Shown: in pieces, positions 1 through 8,897 of the stretch
Position numbering within the stretch: position 1 is the stretch's first letter
Layout: every line of letters begins with the position of its first letter
Assembly (NCBI GenBank): GCA_039962225.1
Contig: JAMPKV010000035.1
Span: 1-54,086 of the forward strand
Direction: 5' to 3'
Length of the DNA stretch: 54,086 nucleotides
Origin: Microcoleus sp. AS-A8
GTDB lineage: Bacteria > Cyanobacteriota > Cyanobacteriia > Cyanobacteriales > Coleofasciculaceae
The notes under the pieces: model-generated
Told to the model about the DNA's origin: nothing
Database searches by the model: none
What the model saw: the letters and a program-made list of their open reading frames with translations, nothing else
Position numbers and translations under genes: made by a program

Positions 1-113
1 GTCTGAGGAGCTTGGGGCTGAGGTGTAGTGAACATTTTTAACCTTCTCCTCTTGCCGTTTCATGCCTAAATTGTGTATAGGTATTGGCTATTTCCCTGAA
101 TTTGCTAAAGTTA
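1..113. repeat. Terminal direct repeat marking plasmid circularity
   Basis: The 113 bases here are identical to 53974-54086 at the other end. Positions 1-35 carry the first codons of the replicase gene in reverse (its CAT start complement is at 33-35) and 36-113 its upstream region. The simplest reading is an assembler end overlap on a circular molecule, so the unique length is about 53,973 bp. A genuine terminal repeat of a linear element is much less likely because the repeat cuts into a gene that is complete at the other end. Confidence 0.93.
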
Positions 114-233
114 AGTAGTAGCACCATACTTTTTCTTACCAATAACGGAGCTTCGTATCGCTAAACGCGGTTGCTTAATTTCAAATTCGGTGTCTCCGGG
201 TTGGGAAAACACTTTACTTATGGTACAGCCAAA

Positions 234-248
234 TTCACTTAAAGTGAA
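234..248. promoter_or_regulatory. Palindromic operator-like site before the XRE gene
   Basis: TTCACTT and AAGTGAA form a 7-bp inverted repeat around a single A. It ends 18 bp before the ATG of the XRE-family gene. That position and symmetry fit an autoregulatory operator for a dimeric helix-turn-helix protein. Binding itself is inferred. The rest of positions 114-266 shows no coding sequence. Confidence 0.45.
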
Positions 249-266
249 GTATTACCTTGGTTTTAA

Positions 267-608
267 ATGCTGATCCACGAAGCCTTTAACGAGACTCTGA
301 AGCGGTACAAAATTAGTGGTAGAGCCTTAGCTCAGGAAGCCCAGGCTAGCGAGAGTCTCGTGTCGCAGTTTAGGCACGGTAAGAAAGGCGTAACCGATGA
401 CATGCTCGATAGCCTTCTTCAAGCGATGCAGACGATTGCTCCGGGGTCACGCAAGTATTTCTGTTCGCTCCTAGCCGGGGAACCAATAAAGCTGGGTGTA
501 AGCAAGGGTGAGTTTAAGGACATTTCTGAAGACGAGATTCCTGAGTTGTTGATTGCGATCGCACGCCGCTGGAGAGCTGGTGACAACGAAGTTGTGCAAG
601 TAAGTTGA
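267..608 (+). CDS. XRE-family helix-turn-helix regulator
   Basis: This 113-residue protein has an XRE/Cro-type helix-turn-helix in roughly residues 15-55: an ALAQEAQASESLVSQF segment followed by the basic RHGKKG turn. The C-terminal half is acidic and matches no domain I can name. It is probably a cytoplasmic DNA-binding repressor. A perfect short palindrome lies just upstream, suggesting autoregulation. No strong Shine-Dalgarno precedes the ATG, which is common in cyanobacteria. It is the first gene on the leading side of the replicase and is transcribed away from it, so it could control replicase expression or copy number, but that is inferred from position only. Confidence 0.8.
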   Translation: MLIHEAFNETLKRYKISGRALAQEAQASESLVSQFRHGKKGVTDDMLDSLLQAMQTIAPGSRKYFCSLLAGEPIKLGVSKGEFKDISEDEIPELLIAIARRWRAGDNEVVQVS

Positions 609-735
609 TTGAGTTTAAAGCTTTCCAACCACTTTTTTGACTAGAAAATGACGACGTGCAAGCCCTAGCAGTACCCGAATCGAGAATGTGGAGAGGGTGA
701 AGAATTGCATACAAATAACATACCTGTTTAGAAAG

Positions 736-935
736 TTATAGCCCACATTCCGCTCCACCAAAAATCAGATTCATCACGAATTGTTTGAGGTCACTTCTAT
801 GGTCACGAGAATATCCATAGGTTAGGTGAATCGCTTTCGGAGCTACCTCAATTTCTACTCTTGTGCCATCTTCTTTCTTGTGAGTAACTACCACTTCTAC
901 TGGGTTATAGAGAAAGGCGAAATGGTCATATTCAG
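736..935 (-). pseudogene. IS1634-type transposase fragment
   Basis: Reading the minus strand gives an open stretch that includes VAPKAIHLTYGYSRDHRSDL, then KQFVMNL and a stop at 736-738. This resembles the DDE-domain segment of IS1634/IS4-like transposases (the YGYSRDHR-DLKQF region). No start, upstream domain or C-terminal part remains, so this is a relic of about 65 codons. The rest of the 609-1397 gap is AT-rich; I see no further gene in it. It separates the XRE gene from the recombinase pair. Confidence 0.6.
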
Positions 936-1397
936 TCAGACGAAAATTCGCCTAACCTAACTCATTTTTATTTTGCTTTAGCCCATACTCCACTCAATTT
1001 CGCAAAGCTTTTCACTTATTGAAAGAGATTTTTATAACTTTCACCAAAGGTGTCCACAAATTTTACTTTTGGTCGAGCCGCTATGGTCGCTATCCTAGAT
1101 AGAGCTTAGGTTTCAGTGTTTACTCTCCCAAGAGCCACTGATATTTATTAAATCAATCCAAATTATTTATTAATCTAAATAGAAAAATACAAGCATAAAT
1201 TAGCTTCCAGTAAGGCTTTTATGGCTTTTTAGTTTGATTGCAAAAGGGTAGTGATAGCCGCCGTTTATTAGGTAGAATTACTCTTTACATAATAATTAGT
1301 ATACTTGTACTCTATTCAATAGAGTTTGATAGGGAAGCGCTTTCTCCGTTGGTCTCCCCTTGGCTTTCTCGAAATTAAGGAATAGTAGAGATTTATT

Positions 1398-3491
1398 ATG
1401 CATGAGCCAAAAAATTTACTGGATGTGTACAAGCTGTACAACGAATTCATAAAAGCAACAAAAGATAGTAAGACAGCCAAGAACATTCTCAGTGAAACTC
1501 AATCAGCTATCATGCGCTTTCTGCTTTCTGGTTTGGGCTATGAAAAAAAGCCTAGTGGCAGGAAGATGACGAGGGCTGAGGTAGAAGCTGCGAAGGAGTT
1601 TATGCAAACTCAAAAAATGAATCAACTCCTAAATGCCCATAAGGCGCTACAAAAAGGTTTTGAGAAGCTTAAAGCGTCAACAGCTTCACAAAACACTTAT
1701 CGGGGTAGATTTGAGCAACTACTAGCTTGGAGCCAAGAGCAGTTTTGGTGGCCAGGAGATGTGCCTAGTGGTTCCAGAAGGCGGAATCAATACTGTCCAA
1801 GGATACGAAAGGGGAACGGTAAGGTTAGCAGTAATCGCCTTACTGAGCGTAGGTCGCAGTATTCTACTTACAAATTGCAACCAAAAGAAATTTCAGAATC
1901 CCTACAAGCGGAACTTAAAAAGTTCTATAGGTTTCTCACTGAGCCGGAGTGGCCAAGTCGCCTGAGCAAGCCTATTACAGATTCATCGGCTACTATCTAC
2001 TTAGAAGAGGTACACCTTCTGCTGGGCTGGTTTTATCACGAGCAAAACATTCCGCTTGAGCTACTGAGTCTGAATTTACTCATTCCAAAGATTACAGATG
2101 AAGAGCTAGAAGACTTGAGTGAGGTGCAACAGAAAGAACTCTGGTCACAGAATAAATTGGCAGTTGAGACCTGGATTTGTAATTATTTCAAGTTCTTGAG
2201 AGAGAGCATGAAGGCTTTTAGCCCAAGAACTAAAAAATTTAAAATGAATACCCTCTCTGCCCTAGCCAAATTCCAATATTACGAAGAAGTTGTCAATATT
2301 AATGACTACGCCAATATTCCCGTTATTAAAGTTGTCAACAAATACAGTTGCGCTGTCCGTAAGGAAATCAAAGAGTGGGAGCGTCAAAAACGCTATGTAG
2401 TCAATCCAGAAAAAAAATGGCCGGAGGTCATTGAGGGGAAAACCGTGCTGACCACAGTGCGGCATCAGATTTTGGAGCCACTGCGCCTGGAATGTCGGTT
2501 TAAGTACGACAACTGGCATATACGCGAGAATCTTACCATTGCTATGAGTCTTCAGCGCTACTTAGTTTGGAGTTTTCTAGCTGATATGCCTGCTAGACGA
2601 CAGGAGGAGTACAGAAGCACGAGAATCGCTCTTTGTTGTCCCATCGAACGCCCAGCGGATGTTCCATCTGATGGTCTATATCATCCCTTACCACCTGCTG
2701 AGGTGCGGTCGAAGCGTTATGACGGCAGCCTTGAAGACAACTACCTCTACAAGACGTATACCTACAAAAACTCCAATTACCCGGATGGAGCCTGGGTTCT
2801 AGATATTCAAGATTACAAAACCTTCAAAACCTATGGTTCGCAGCCAATTGTAATTCCCAACCGTCGATTTGCAGATGGTAGCTGTTTGTATGACCATATT
2901 GAACGCTATTTATACGGTTGGTGGATGCCAGGAGTTGGTACTCATCAGCTTCTCTATGACTGGTGGTCAACGCATTTGAAAGGTCAACGAGGACAATGGG
3001 TTACGGCGGGTCGTGCTTCCTTCAACTGTGGTGATGCTTGCTACATCAGCAATCGAACTCAATCCGACTTTTGGTCATGGGGATATTTCTTTGTCAAACC
3101 TATAGTTGGGCTGCCCTACAGTTCATCAAACTTTAAAGACTTAGTTACTGTTGCCGCTCATCGGTTAACTGGCAAGCGGCTTACACCACACACTTTGCGT
3201 TATATATGGGCGACTTGGGCCTATCAGGTGGGTCTGACTGACCAACAAAGAGAATCCTTAGCCTACGCAATGGGTCACGATGTCAAAACCCTCTTGGAAA
3301 TGTATGAGCAATGTACGCCAGATGAGAAACGGCGACCCATTGAAGAAGCAATTGATGAACTATTGTTCAATACGCTTGAGCTAGAGAAGCCGAAGCCTTC
3401 TTCAACAACTGATCTGGAAAAACTGGCTAGTGAGTTGCTTCAATTGCCCGAAGCTGACTTTCAGCCGCTGGTGCTGTTACTGACTCAATGA
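1398..3491 (+). CDS. Large tyrosine recombinase, copy 1
   Basis: This 697-residue protein has the tyrosine-recombinase catalytic set in its C-terminal third: an Arg in PARRQEE (about residue 398), HTLR (about 599-602), the second His in AMGH (about 626) and the nucleophile Tyr in EMYEQC (about 636). The long N-terminal half is not a standard core-binding domain and is typical of large plasmid or cyanobacterial integrase-like proteins. The start follows an AT-rich stretch with a weak purine-rich signal. A homologous protein follows 236 bp downstream on the same strand. The family cuts and rejoins DNA through a 3'-phosphotyrosine link; the target site here is unknown. Plasmid resolution or element integration are both possible. 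Confidence 0.83.
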   Translation: MHEPKNLLDVYKLYNEFIKATKDSKTAKNILSETQSAIMRFLLSGLGYEKKPSGRKMTRAEVEAAKEFMQTQKMNQLLNAHKALQKGFEKLKASTASQNTYRGRFEQLLAWSQEQFWWPGDVPSGSRRRNQYCPRIRKGNGKVSSNRLTERRSQYSTYKLQPKEISESLQAELKKFYRFLTEPEWPSRLSKPITDSSATIYLEEVHLLLGWFYHEQNIPLELLSLNLLIPKITDEELEDLSEVQQKELWSQNKLAVETWICNYFKFLRESMKAFSPRTKKFKMNTLSALAKFQYYEEVVNINDYANIPVIKVVNKYSCAVRKEIKEWERQKRYVVNPEKKWPEVIEGKTVLTTVRHQILEPLRLECRFKYDNWHIRENLTIAMSLQRYLVWSFLADMPARRQEEYRSTRIALCCPIERPADVPSDGLYHPLPPAEVRSKRYDGSLEDNYLYKTYTYKNSNYPDGAWVLDIQDYKTFKTYGSQPIVIPNRRFADGSCLYDHIERYLYGWWMPGVGTHQLLYDWWSTHLKGQRGQWVTAGRASFNCGDACYISNRTQSDFWSWGYFFVKPIVGLPYSSSNFKDLVTVAAHRLTGKRLTPHTLRYIWATWAYQVGLTDQQRESLAYAMGHDVKTLLEMYEQCTPDEKRRPIEEAIDELLFNTLELEKPKPSSTTDLEKLASELLQLPEADFQPLVLLLTQ

Positions 3492-3727
3492 CTTCAGCTA
3501 AGGATAGCAAAATTCTTACAGTGCTGTTTGAGGGACTATTCATTAGGATGCCTGACTACAAAATTCCCTTATTAATTCTCTAATTCAGTCACAGTGAACG
3601 AATGTCCTTGAGTACCTAATCGCGGCTTTGAGCGAGTGTCCTTGAGACCGTTTAGTACTCGTCTATTCATTGACCGCCTAAATACCACACTAAGCATTTG
3701 CAAAATCACACTCTTCAAAACATGGTT

Positions 3728-5818
3728 ATGGATAAACCCAAAAACTTGCTCGATGTATATTACCTGTACGAGAAGCACATTGAAGCAATACATGATAGCA
3801 AAAGAGCTAAAAATATTCTCAATGAAACCCGCTCAGCCATTGTGCGACCTCTGCTGCTAGGCTTGGGCTATCAAGAGATGATTGGTAGTGGCAAGATGTC
3901 AAGCGCTGAAACGCTGGCGGCTAAGGAGTTTATGAAAACTCAAAAATTAGAGAAACTCCTAGATGCCCGTATGGCTCAGCGGCAGGGGTTTAAGCTTCTC
4001 AATCGGTCGCAAAAAAGTCAAAAAGTTTACGGAACGCGACTTAATCAGCTATTGAATTGGTGTGAACAGCAACCTTGGTGGTTAGGGAAACAGTTGCACT
4101 CTGCCAACATACAAGACCAATGTTGTCCGCGAATTTCAAACACAGAAGTCTTTGAGAAGCAACAGCTTAGCCGTCGTAGAGGCAAGTCTTTTCCTTACAC
4201 ACTACAGCCGCGAGAAACAAGTTCTAATCTACAAGCCGAACTGGAACAGTTCTACCAATTTCTCACAAAACCGGAGTGGCCAGGTCGAGTGACTAACTCA
4301 CTCACCCATTCCGGTGCTGATAATTACTTAAGTGCAATACGCCTTCTGCTGGGCTGGTTCTATCGATATAAGAGGATACCCTCGGAACAATTGAGCTTGA
4401 GTCTACTGATTCCAAAGCTCACAAAGCAGGAGTTAGCAAAACTTAGCAATAAAAAACAACAAAAGCTTTGGAAAGAAAAGCAGCGAGAGTTTGAAACTTG
4501 GTTTTGTGATTACCTGAAGTTTCTCAGACAAACTGTTGGTTCTCAAAGTCCTAGAACTAAAGTTTCCCGCTTGACTGCCCTTTCAGCTCTGGGAAAATTT
4601 CTCTATCACACAGAAGTTGAGGAGGTAGGTGACTACGCCGATATTCCTGTTCTGAAAGTGATCGGTAAGTATAGTCGCGAGGCCAGTGAGGAAGTTGGTG
4701 AGTGGGAGCGTCACAAACGGTACGTCACCAATCAGGAAGAGAAATGGCCCAATGCAATTGAGGGGAAAACTGTTCTGACGACAGTCCGCGAGCAAGTTTT
4801 GGAACCGTTACGTTTGGAATGCCGATTTAAAAATAATCATAGAAGGCTACGAGGTGGTAGCGCGATCGCCATTTCTTTTCAACGGTATCTAGCCTGGAGC
4901 TTTTTAGCAGATATGCCAGCTAGGCGTCAGGCGGAGTCTAGAAGTTTAAAGATTTCTTTGTCTTGCCCAATCGAACGACCTAAAGAAGTCCCTCTCGACG
5001 GTCTATATCACCCCTTACCTCCAGATGAAAAACGCGAAAAGCGCTATGACAATAGTGTTAAAGACAACTATCTTTACAAAACTTATATTCACAAGGGCAA
5101 GTTTTACAAAAATGGACTTTGGGTTTTAGATATTCAAGATTACAAAACTCTGAAAATACATAGCCCTCAGTCAATTGTGGTTCCTAACCGTCCATTCGCT
5201 GATGGTACCTGCGTTTATGATCACATTGAACGCTATTTATACGGTTGGTGGATACCGGGGGGGCGTAACAAGCAGCAAATCTATGACTGGTGGCAGCCCG
5301 AACTTAACGGCTGTCGCGGACGATGGATAACTCTAGGCCGTGCGGAGTTCAACCCTAACGATGTCTGCTGCCTTCAAAACAAAACCGAGTCGGAATTTTG
5401 GTCATGGGGATATTTGTTCATACAGCCAATTGCTGGAATGCCGCTTAACAAATCAGAATTTTGGGGATTAGTTACATCTGCGGCGCATCGATTAACTGGT
5501 AAATATATCTCACCCCATACGATGCGTTCTGTCTGGGCGACCTGGGCTTTCCAGGTGGGTCTGACTGATCAACAAAAAGAATCACTGGCCTATGCGATGG
5601 GTCACAAGCTCGAAACTCTGAAAAAAATGTATGAGCGATGTACGCCGGAGGAAAAACGACGACCCATAGAGGAGGCCATAGAGGAACTGTTGTTTGAGAC
5701 CCTTCAATCCGACAAGCTGCAAACTCCTTCAACTCCTGACCCAGTTACACTGGCTCGTCAGTTACAGAAATTGACACCAGTTGAACGGCAGCGCTTGGTA
5801 CAGATGCTTTCACGGTAA
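3728..5818 (+). CDS. Large tyrosine recombinase, copy 2
   Basis: This is a full-length homologue of the preceding gene. Both begin with M-(H/D)-(E/K)-PKNLLDVY, so I place the start at the ATG at 3728 rather than at in-frame ATGs up to 30 bp earlier. The catalytic residues are conserved: PARRQAE near 398, HTMR near 597-600, AMGH and KMYERC near 635. The stretches QDYKT, FADG, DHIERYLYGWW and VGLTDQQ-ESLAYAMGH are shared. The tandem arrangement points to duplication followed by divergence. Such paired recombinases can act as a heteromer, but nothing in the sequence proves it. The gene is followed by a short gap and the convergent parB-like gene. Confidence 0.83.
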   Translation: MDKPKNLLDVYYLYEKHIEAIHDSKRAKNILNETRSAIVRPLLLGLGYQEMIGSGKMSSAETLAAKEFMKTQKLEKLLDARMAQRQGFKLLNRSQKSQKVYGTRLNQLLNWCEQQPWWLGKQLHSANIQDQCCPRISNTEVFEKQQLSRRRGKSFPYTLQPRETSSNLQAELEQFYQFLTKPEWPGRVTNSLTHSGADNYLSAIRLLLGWFYRYKRIPSEQLSLSLLIPKLTKQELAKLSNKKQQKLWKEKQREFETWFCDYLKFLRQTVGSQSPRTKVSRLTALSALGKFLYHTEVEEVGDYADIPVLKVIGKYSREASEEVGEWERHKRYVTNQEEKWPNAIEGKTVLTTVREQVLEPLRLECRFKNNHRRLRGGSAIAISFQRYLAWSFLADMPARRQAESRSLKISLSCPIERPKEVPLDGLYHPLPPDEKREKRYDNSVKDNYLYKTYIHKGKFYKNGLWVLDIQDYKTLKIHSPQSIVVPNRPFADGTCVYDHIERYLYGWWIPGGRNKQQIYDWWQPELNGCRGRWITLGRAEFNPNDVCCLQNKTESEFWSWGYLFIQPIAGMPLNKSEFWGLVTSAAHRLTGKYISPHTMRSVWATWAFQVGLTDQQKESLAYAMGHKLETLKKMYERCTPEEKRRPIEEAIEELLFETLQSDKLQTPSTPDPVTLARQLQKLTPVERQRLVQMLSR

Positions 5819-5927
5819 CTGGTGGGTGCAGTTTTATGTTGAGAGATCGAGCAGGCTACTGCTGCCACTTTTGCTATCCGATTGGCAGCCTATTCCACAT
5901 TTAGTATCGGTTGCTGCGGGAGCTGGG

Positions 5928-6386
5928 TCACTCGTTCTGCAACCCCAGCAACTCCCGTAGTTCTTCCTCGGATGCGATCGCTCTCCACCCCCCAGCGGCC
6001 TCGACACGTTGCAACATTGTTTCTATCGCTAGCGATACCAGGACTTCCTTACGAATCTTACGCCCCATAGAACGGCGGGTCTGTTTCACGGCATCATCCA
6101 AGGTATCGTTCAATGGCTCTGGTATCCTCGCTGATAAGGGATACAGGGGAGTTGCCTTGGTATCTTCTGATTCTTGCTCAGCTTTTCCTGATTCCTGATT
6201 CCTGATTCCCGATTCCTGATTATTTTTTTCTGATTCATGAATCTTGATTACTGAATCAGTTTTCCAGATTCCTGAATCTTCTTGAGGAGCTTCGTCGCAT
6301 GGTTCGGGAGCAATGGACTCTTTTTGGGAGTCGTTGAACAGTTGCAGTGGATTGCGCTGCCCCATGCGATTTTTACTTTCTGCCAT
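5928..6386 (-). CDS. ParB-like partition partner
   Basis: This 152-residue protein overlaps the end of the ParA gene by 14 bp, the usual parA-parB operon arrangement. Residues about 100-140 (KQTRRSMGRKIRKEVLVSLAI-type) are basic and helical and probably bind DNA. The first half is acidic and low in complexity, with a seven-residue repeat (QESGIRN, QESGKAE, QESED). That repeat is the translation of a 7-bp DNA repeat, so the DNA rather than the protein may be under selection. It is not a canonical ParB with a CTPase domain; it is more like the small, plasmid-specific centromere-binding proteins of type Ib systems. The function is inferred from position and size. Confidence 0.65.
   Translation of the reverse strand: MAESKNRMGQRNPLQLFNDSQKESIAPEPCDEAPQEDSGIWKTDSVIKIHESEKNNQESGIRNQESGKAEQESEDTKATPLYPLSARIPEPLNDTLDDAVKQTRRSMGRKIRKEVLVSLAIETMLQRVEAAGGWRAIASEEELRELLGLQNE
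6165..6285. repeat. GATTC heptamer array inside the parB-like gene, possible centromere
   Basis: GATTC recurs at exact 7-bp steps four times (about 6189-6215), preceded by another copy near 6170. Around 6232-6243 lies the perfect palindrome GATTCATGAATC, followed by further GAATC and GATTC units to about 6280. The same words recur upstream of parA. Regularly phased short repeats at a par locus are typical of parS/parC centromeres or operators. Their role here is inferred. Confidence 0.6.
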
Positions 6387-7107
6387 GTTTCTTCAACCCC
6401 CATTCCTTCATCACTTCACCAGCTAATGCTTTAAATGCACTTGCTCCTTTACTTTTGGGAGCATATTCAAATATTGATTGCCCGTGTCCAGCAGATTCCG
6501 CGATCGCAACGTTTTCCGGAATGCAGATTCGTAGGAGATTGAATCGGTTGTCACTGACCAGCACCGAGTCAGCTTCCACTGTCATGTTCAATGCTGGTTT
6601 GTGTCGGCTACGCAAAACATCAACGGGTACGTCTGGATTGACATCTTTAAGGGTGTCGAGTACTTGAGCCAACCCCACTAGTACCAGGGGGTCTGCCAAC
6701 ACTGGCACGAGAACTCGATCCGCTACTACAAGTGCGGCAACTGTAGCAGGGACGAGGGAGGGAGGACAATCCAGCAGCACCAGGTCGCAATCTAGTTTGC
6801 TAATGGCTTTGCGTAAAATCTCTGGGGAATCCCACTTTACATAAGCAGTATCCGTTCCACCAGGAATTAAGGGCACAGCGGTATCGGTGCGTAAAACCTC
6901 TTCTCCTTCCAACCAGCGGTCAAACCCCGGTTGTTTTCCAGGTACTAATCCCAAGGCATAGGTAGCGGAGCCTTGAGCATCCATGTCTACCAGCACTACT
7001 TTGATTTTTTGCTGTTGTAACCCTGAACATAAATTGACACAGGTACAAGTTTTCCCAACGCCCCCTTTCTGGGACGCGATCGCGATTGTAAGCATTTTAG
7101 AATTCAC
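6373..7107 (-). CDS. parA: ParA-type partition ATPase
   Basis: This 244-residue protein has the deviant Walker A motif KGGVGKT at residues 14-20 and the Walker A' / B region LVLLDCPPS (about 110-118), marking a ParA/MinD-class ATPase. It lacks an N-terminal helix-turn-helix, so it is a short type Ib ParA. A second ATG at codon 5 is an equally good start. Its 3' end overlaps the parB-like gene. The protein would cycle on the nucleoid to segregate plasmid copies. An array of GATTC/GAATC sites lies 30-110 bp upstream and probably serves as operator and centromere. Confidence 0.93.
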   Translation of the reverse strand: MNSKMLTIAIASQKGGVGKTCTCVNLCSGLQQQKIKVVLVDMDAQGSATYALGLVPGKQPGFDRWLEGEEVLRTDTAVPLIPGGTDTAYVKWDSPEILRKAISKLDCDLVLLDCPPSLVPATVAALVVADRVLVPVLADPLVLVGLAQVLDTLKDVNPDVPVDVLRSRHKPALNMTVEADSVLVSDNRFNLLRICIPENVAIAESAGHGQSIFEYAPKSKGASAFKALAGEVMKEWGLKKHGRK

Positions 7108-7138
7108 CCTTCACAGGTTTAGCATAGCCGACATTCAG

Positions 7139-7216
7139 GAATCTGAGAATAAAGAATCATGATTAATTAGTCTTGAATAAGGATTCATATTTAAGGATTA
7201 CAGAATCATGATTCAT
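7139..7216. promoter_or_regulatory. parA upstream GAATC/GATTC sites
   Basis: GAATC at 7139-7143, GAATCATGATTA at 7154-7165, GATTC at 7182-7186 and the perfect palindrome GAATCATGATTC at 7203-7214 lie in the intergenic region before parA. They use the same words as the array inside the parB-like gene. This fits a binding site for the partition protein that would serve both autoregulation and segregation. Confidence 0.6.
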
Positions 7217-7343
7217 GAAAATTGCTCAACGAGCTGATTTGCTCACGCCTTCGAGGTTACGCTCTGATAAAATCAATCGCCGAAGTACTTGCCAGATGTC
7301 TATGGAATAGCAGCTCGGCAATAAATCAGCAACAGGAGATGCC

Positions 7344-8108
7344 GTGCCAGTCAATGCCGACAAACCCCACTTGTGGAAGCCAGATATTGCCCAGTCGGTA
7401 GACTTTTACAACAACTGGTTCATGCAGTTTGCTCCCACCGCCTACCGCGAGACTCGCCTTGCTACAACTCAACAAGTCGAGTCAGCATTAACCTGGACAG
7501 CCAATCTGACCGACATCACCCCGGCTCTGCTGCGTCAGCATCCGGAAGTTCTGCCTAGTCCGAGGTATTTAACTGTTGATGAGATTGAATCCGATCGCGT
7601 TGGCAATCCCTTAAGAGAACGTCAGTTATTCCTATTGACGTGCTATTTGCCAGAAGATGAAGTGAAAGCCAAGTATCCCAACCTTTGGAATTATCTTCAG
7701 CTAGGAGTAGAGACAGGGATTAATAATCGCTACCTGTGCAGACATCGCTCCCCCTGGTACTCGCAGGAAAACCGTCCTCCCTCCCCCTTCCTGTGTACCT
7801 ATATGGGTCGTCAGAACACGAGTAGAGGCAAACCCTTCCGATTTATCCTGAACCACTCAAGAGCAACGGCAACTAATGTTTACTTGATGTTATATCCTAA
7901 ACCTGCATTAGAGAAGGCACTCTCTCACAAGCCAGAACGGCTCAAACAGGTGTGGCAGGCTCTCAATCAAATTTCGGATGAGACACTAATGAGTGAGGGG
8001 AGAGTGTACGGGGGCGGACTGCATAAACTGGAGCCGAAAGAACTTGGACTAGCAATTGTTCCGAGCGCAGCGCTAGCTGACTTCAGCTACTACTCCATCT
8101 ACACCTAA
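7344..8108 (+). pseudogene. Fused remnant of XamI-type restriction enzyme and its methyltransferase
   Basis: The 254-residue open frame joins two unrelated halves. Residues 1 to about 70 (NADKPHLWKPDIAQSVDFYN and onward, through TDITPALLRQHPEVLP) match the N-terminus of XamI-family restriction endonucleases as I know them. From about residue 72 (PRYLTVDEIESD) to the end, it matches the C-terminal target-recognition part of the adenine methyltransferase of the same systems: RYLCRHRSPWYSQENRPP, RFILNHSRATATNVYLMLYP and GRVYGGGLHKLEPKELG. The methyltransferase SAM-binding and NPPY motifs and the nuclease core are both absent. An internal deletion that happened to keep the frame explains this. 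It should have neither activity. Confidence 0.7.
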
Positions 8109-8123
8109 ATTCTTGAAGGTCGA

Positions 8124-8543
8124 ATGTCTAGACGCGATAATTTACATTTCTCCCTGTGTCGCACCCTCGAAAAAGACGGGTGGACAATTACGGACGATCC
8201 TTTAGTTTTAGTATTAGAGCAGACACTGTTGAAAGCCGACTTAGGAGCCGAAAAGTTTTTCACAGCGGAAAAAGAAGGGCATAAAATCGCCGTTGAAATC
8301 AAAGACTTCGATTCGCCCTCAGTCATCAGCGAACTCGAAAAAACGATGGGACAGCTTCAGCTTTACCAATGGGCATTGGAAGAACAAGAACCGGAGCGTC
8401 AGTTGTTTTTAGCCGTGAGCCAAGCGATCTACATTAAGCACTTTCAAAAACCGATTTTTCAGTTAGCCGTCCAGCGCAATAAAATCAACTTATTAGTTTA
8501 CGAACCCAGTCAAGAGACGATTCTCCAATGGATAACTCACTAA
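8124..8543 (+). CDS. xisH: XisH-family protein
   Basis: This 139-residue protein matches XisH, first seen as an accessory factor for excision of the fdxN element in Anabaena. Characteristic stretches are [20 protein letters not shown] near the start, KIAVEIKDF (about residues 52-60) and the FL-AVSQAIY region. The KIAVEIKDF pattern resembles an E-x-K nuclease core, and the family has been placed near PD-(D/E)XK folds; activity is not shown here. The gene overlaps xisI by 16 bp, the usual arrangement. Such pairs are widespread in cyanobacteria, far beyond excision loci, so the role on this plasmid is open. Confidence 0.92.
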   Translation: MSRRDNLHFSLCRTLEKDGWTITDDPLVLVLEQTLLKADLGAEKFFTAEKEGHKIAVEIKDFDSPSVISELEKTMGQLQLYQWALEEQEPERQLFLAVSQAIYIKHFQKPIFQLAVQRNKINLLVYEPSQETILQWITH

Positions 8544-8863
8544 GCTATGCAGACATCCTCAAAAAAACCCTGCAAGAGGCAACTCGCGCCCAACCCCGTT
8601 TACAGGCGATCCAGCTTTACCCCGTCTGCGATGTTGATTCTGGTCACTTTCTAGTTCTGGCTACAGGCTGGGATAAGCAGCGCTGGATCGACACGATTCT
8701 GTTTCATGCTCGTTTAGTCGATAATCAAGTCGTGATTGAAGAGGATAATTTCGAGGAAGGTCTAAGCCAAGCGCTGATTGCGGCGGGTATAAAAGCAGAG
8801 CATATCGTGACTAGCTCCTCCCCTGACAACAGCGATACACAGAGAGTGTATGAGACTGTGTAA
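8528..8863 (+). CDS. xisI: XisI-family protein
   Basis: This 111-residue protein carries the XisI signature: [12 protein letters not shown] at the start, a central [39 protein letters not shown]-type core and a C-terminal L-AAGI segment. It starts inside xisH, so translation is probably coupled. XisI and XisH act together in fdxN element excision in Anabaena; outside that setting the pair is uncharacterised and looks like a two-gene module. It converges on the XerC-like recombinase with a 34-bp gap, which would fit a recombination-directionality role, though that is inference. Confidence 0.92.
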   Translation: MDNSLSYADILKKTLQEATRAQPRLQAIQLYPVCDVDSGHFLVLATGWDKQRWIDTILFHARLVDNQVVIEEDNFEEGLSQALIAAGIKAEHIVTSSSPDNSDTQRVYETV

Positions 8864-8897
8864 AGTCCCTCGAGCTAAAATCGCTATGCGTAAATCA

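Noticed and set aside
1-113. Terminal direct repeat as transposon or linear-replicon end
   Set aside because: It starts within the replicase coding region and is an exact overlap, which fits circular assembly better.
6180-6285. CRISPR-like array
   Set aside because: Repeats are 7 bp with no unique spacers and lie at a par locus.
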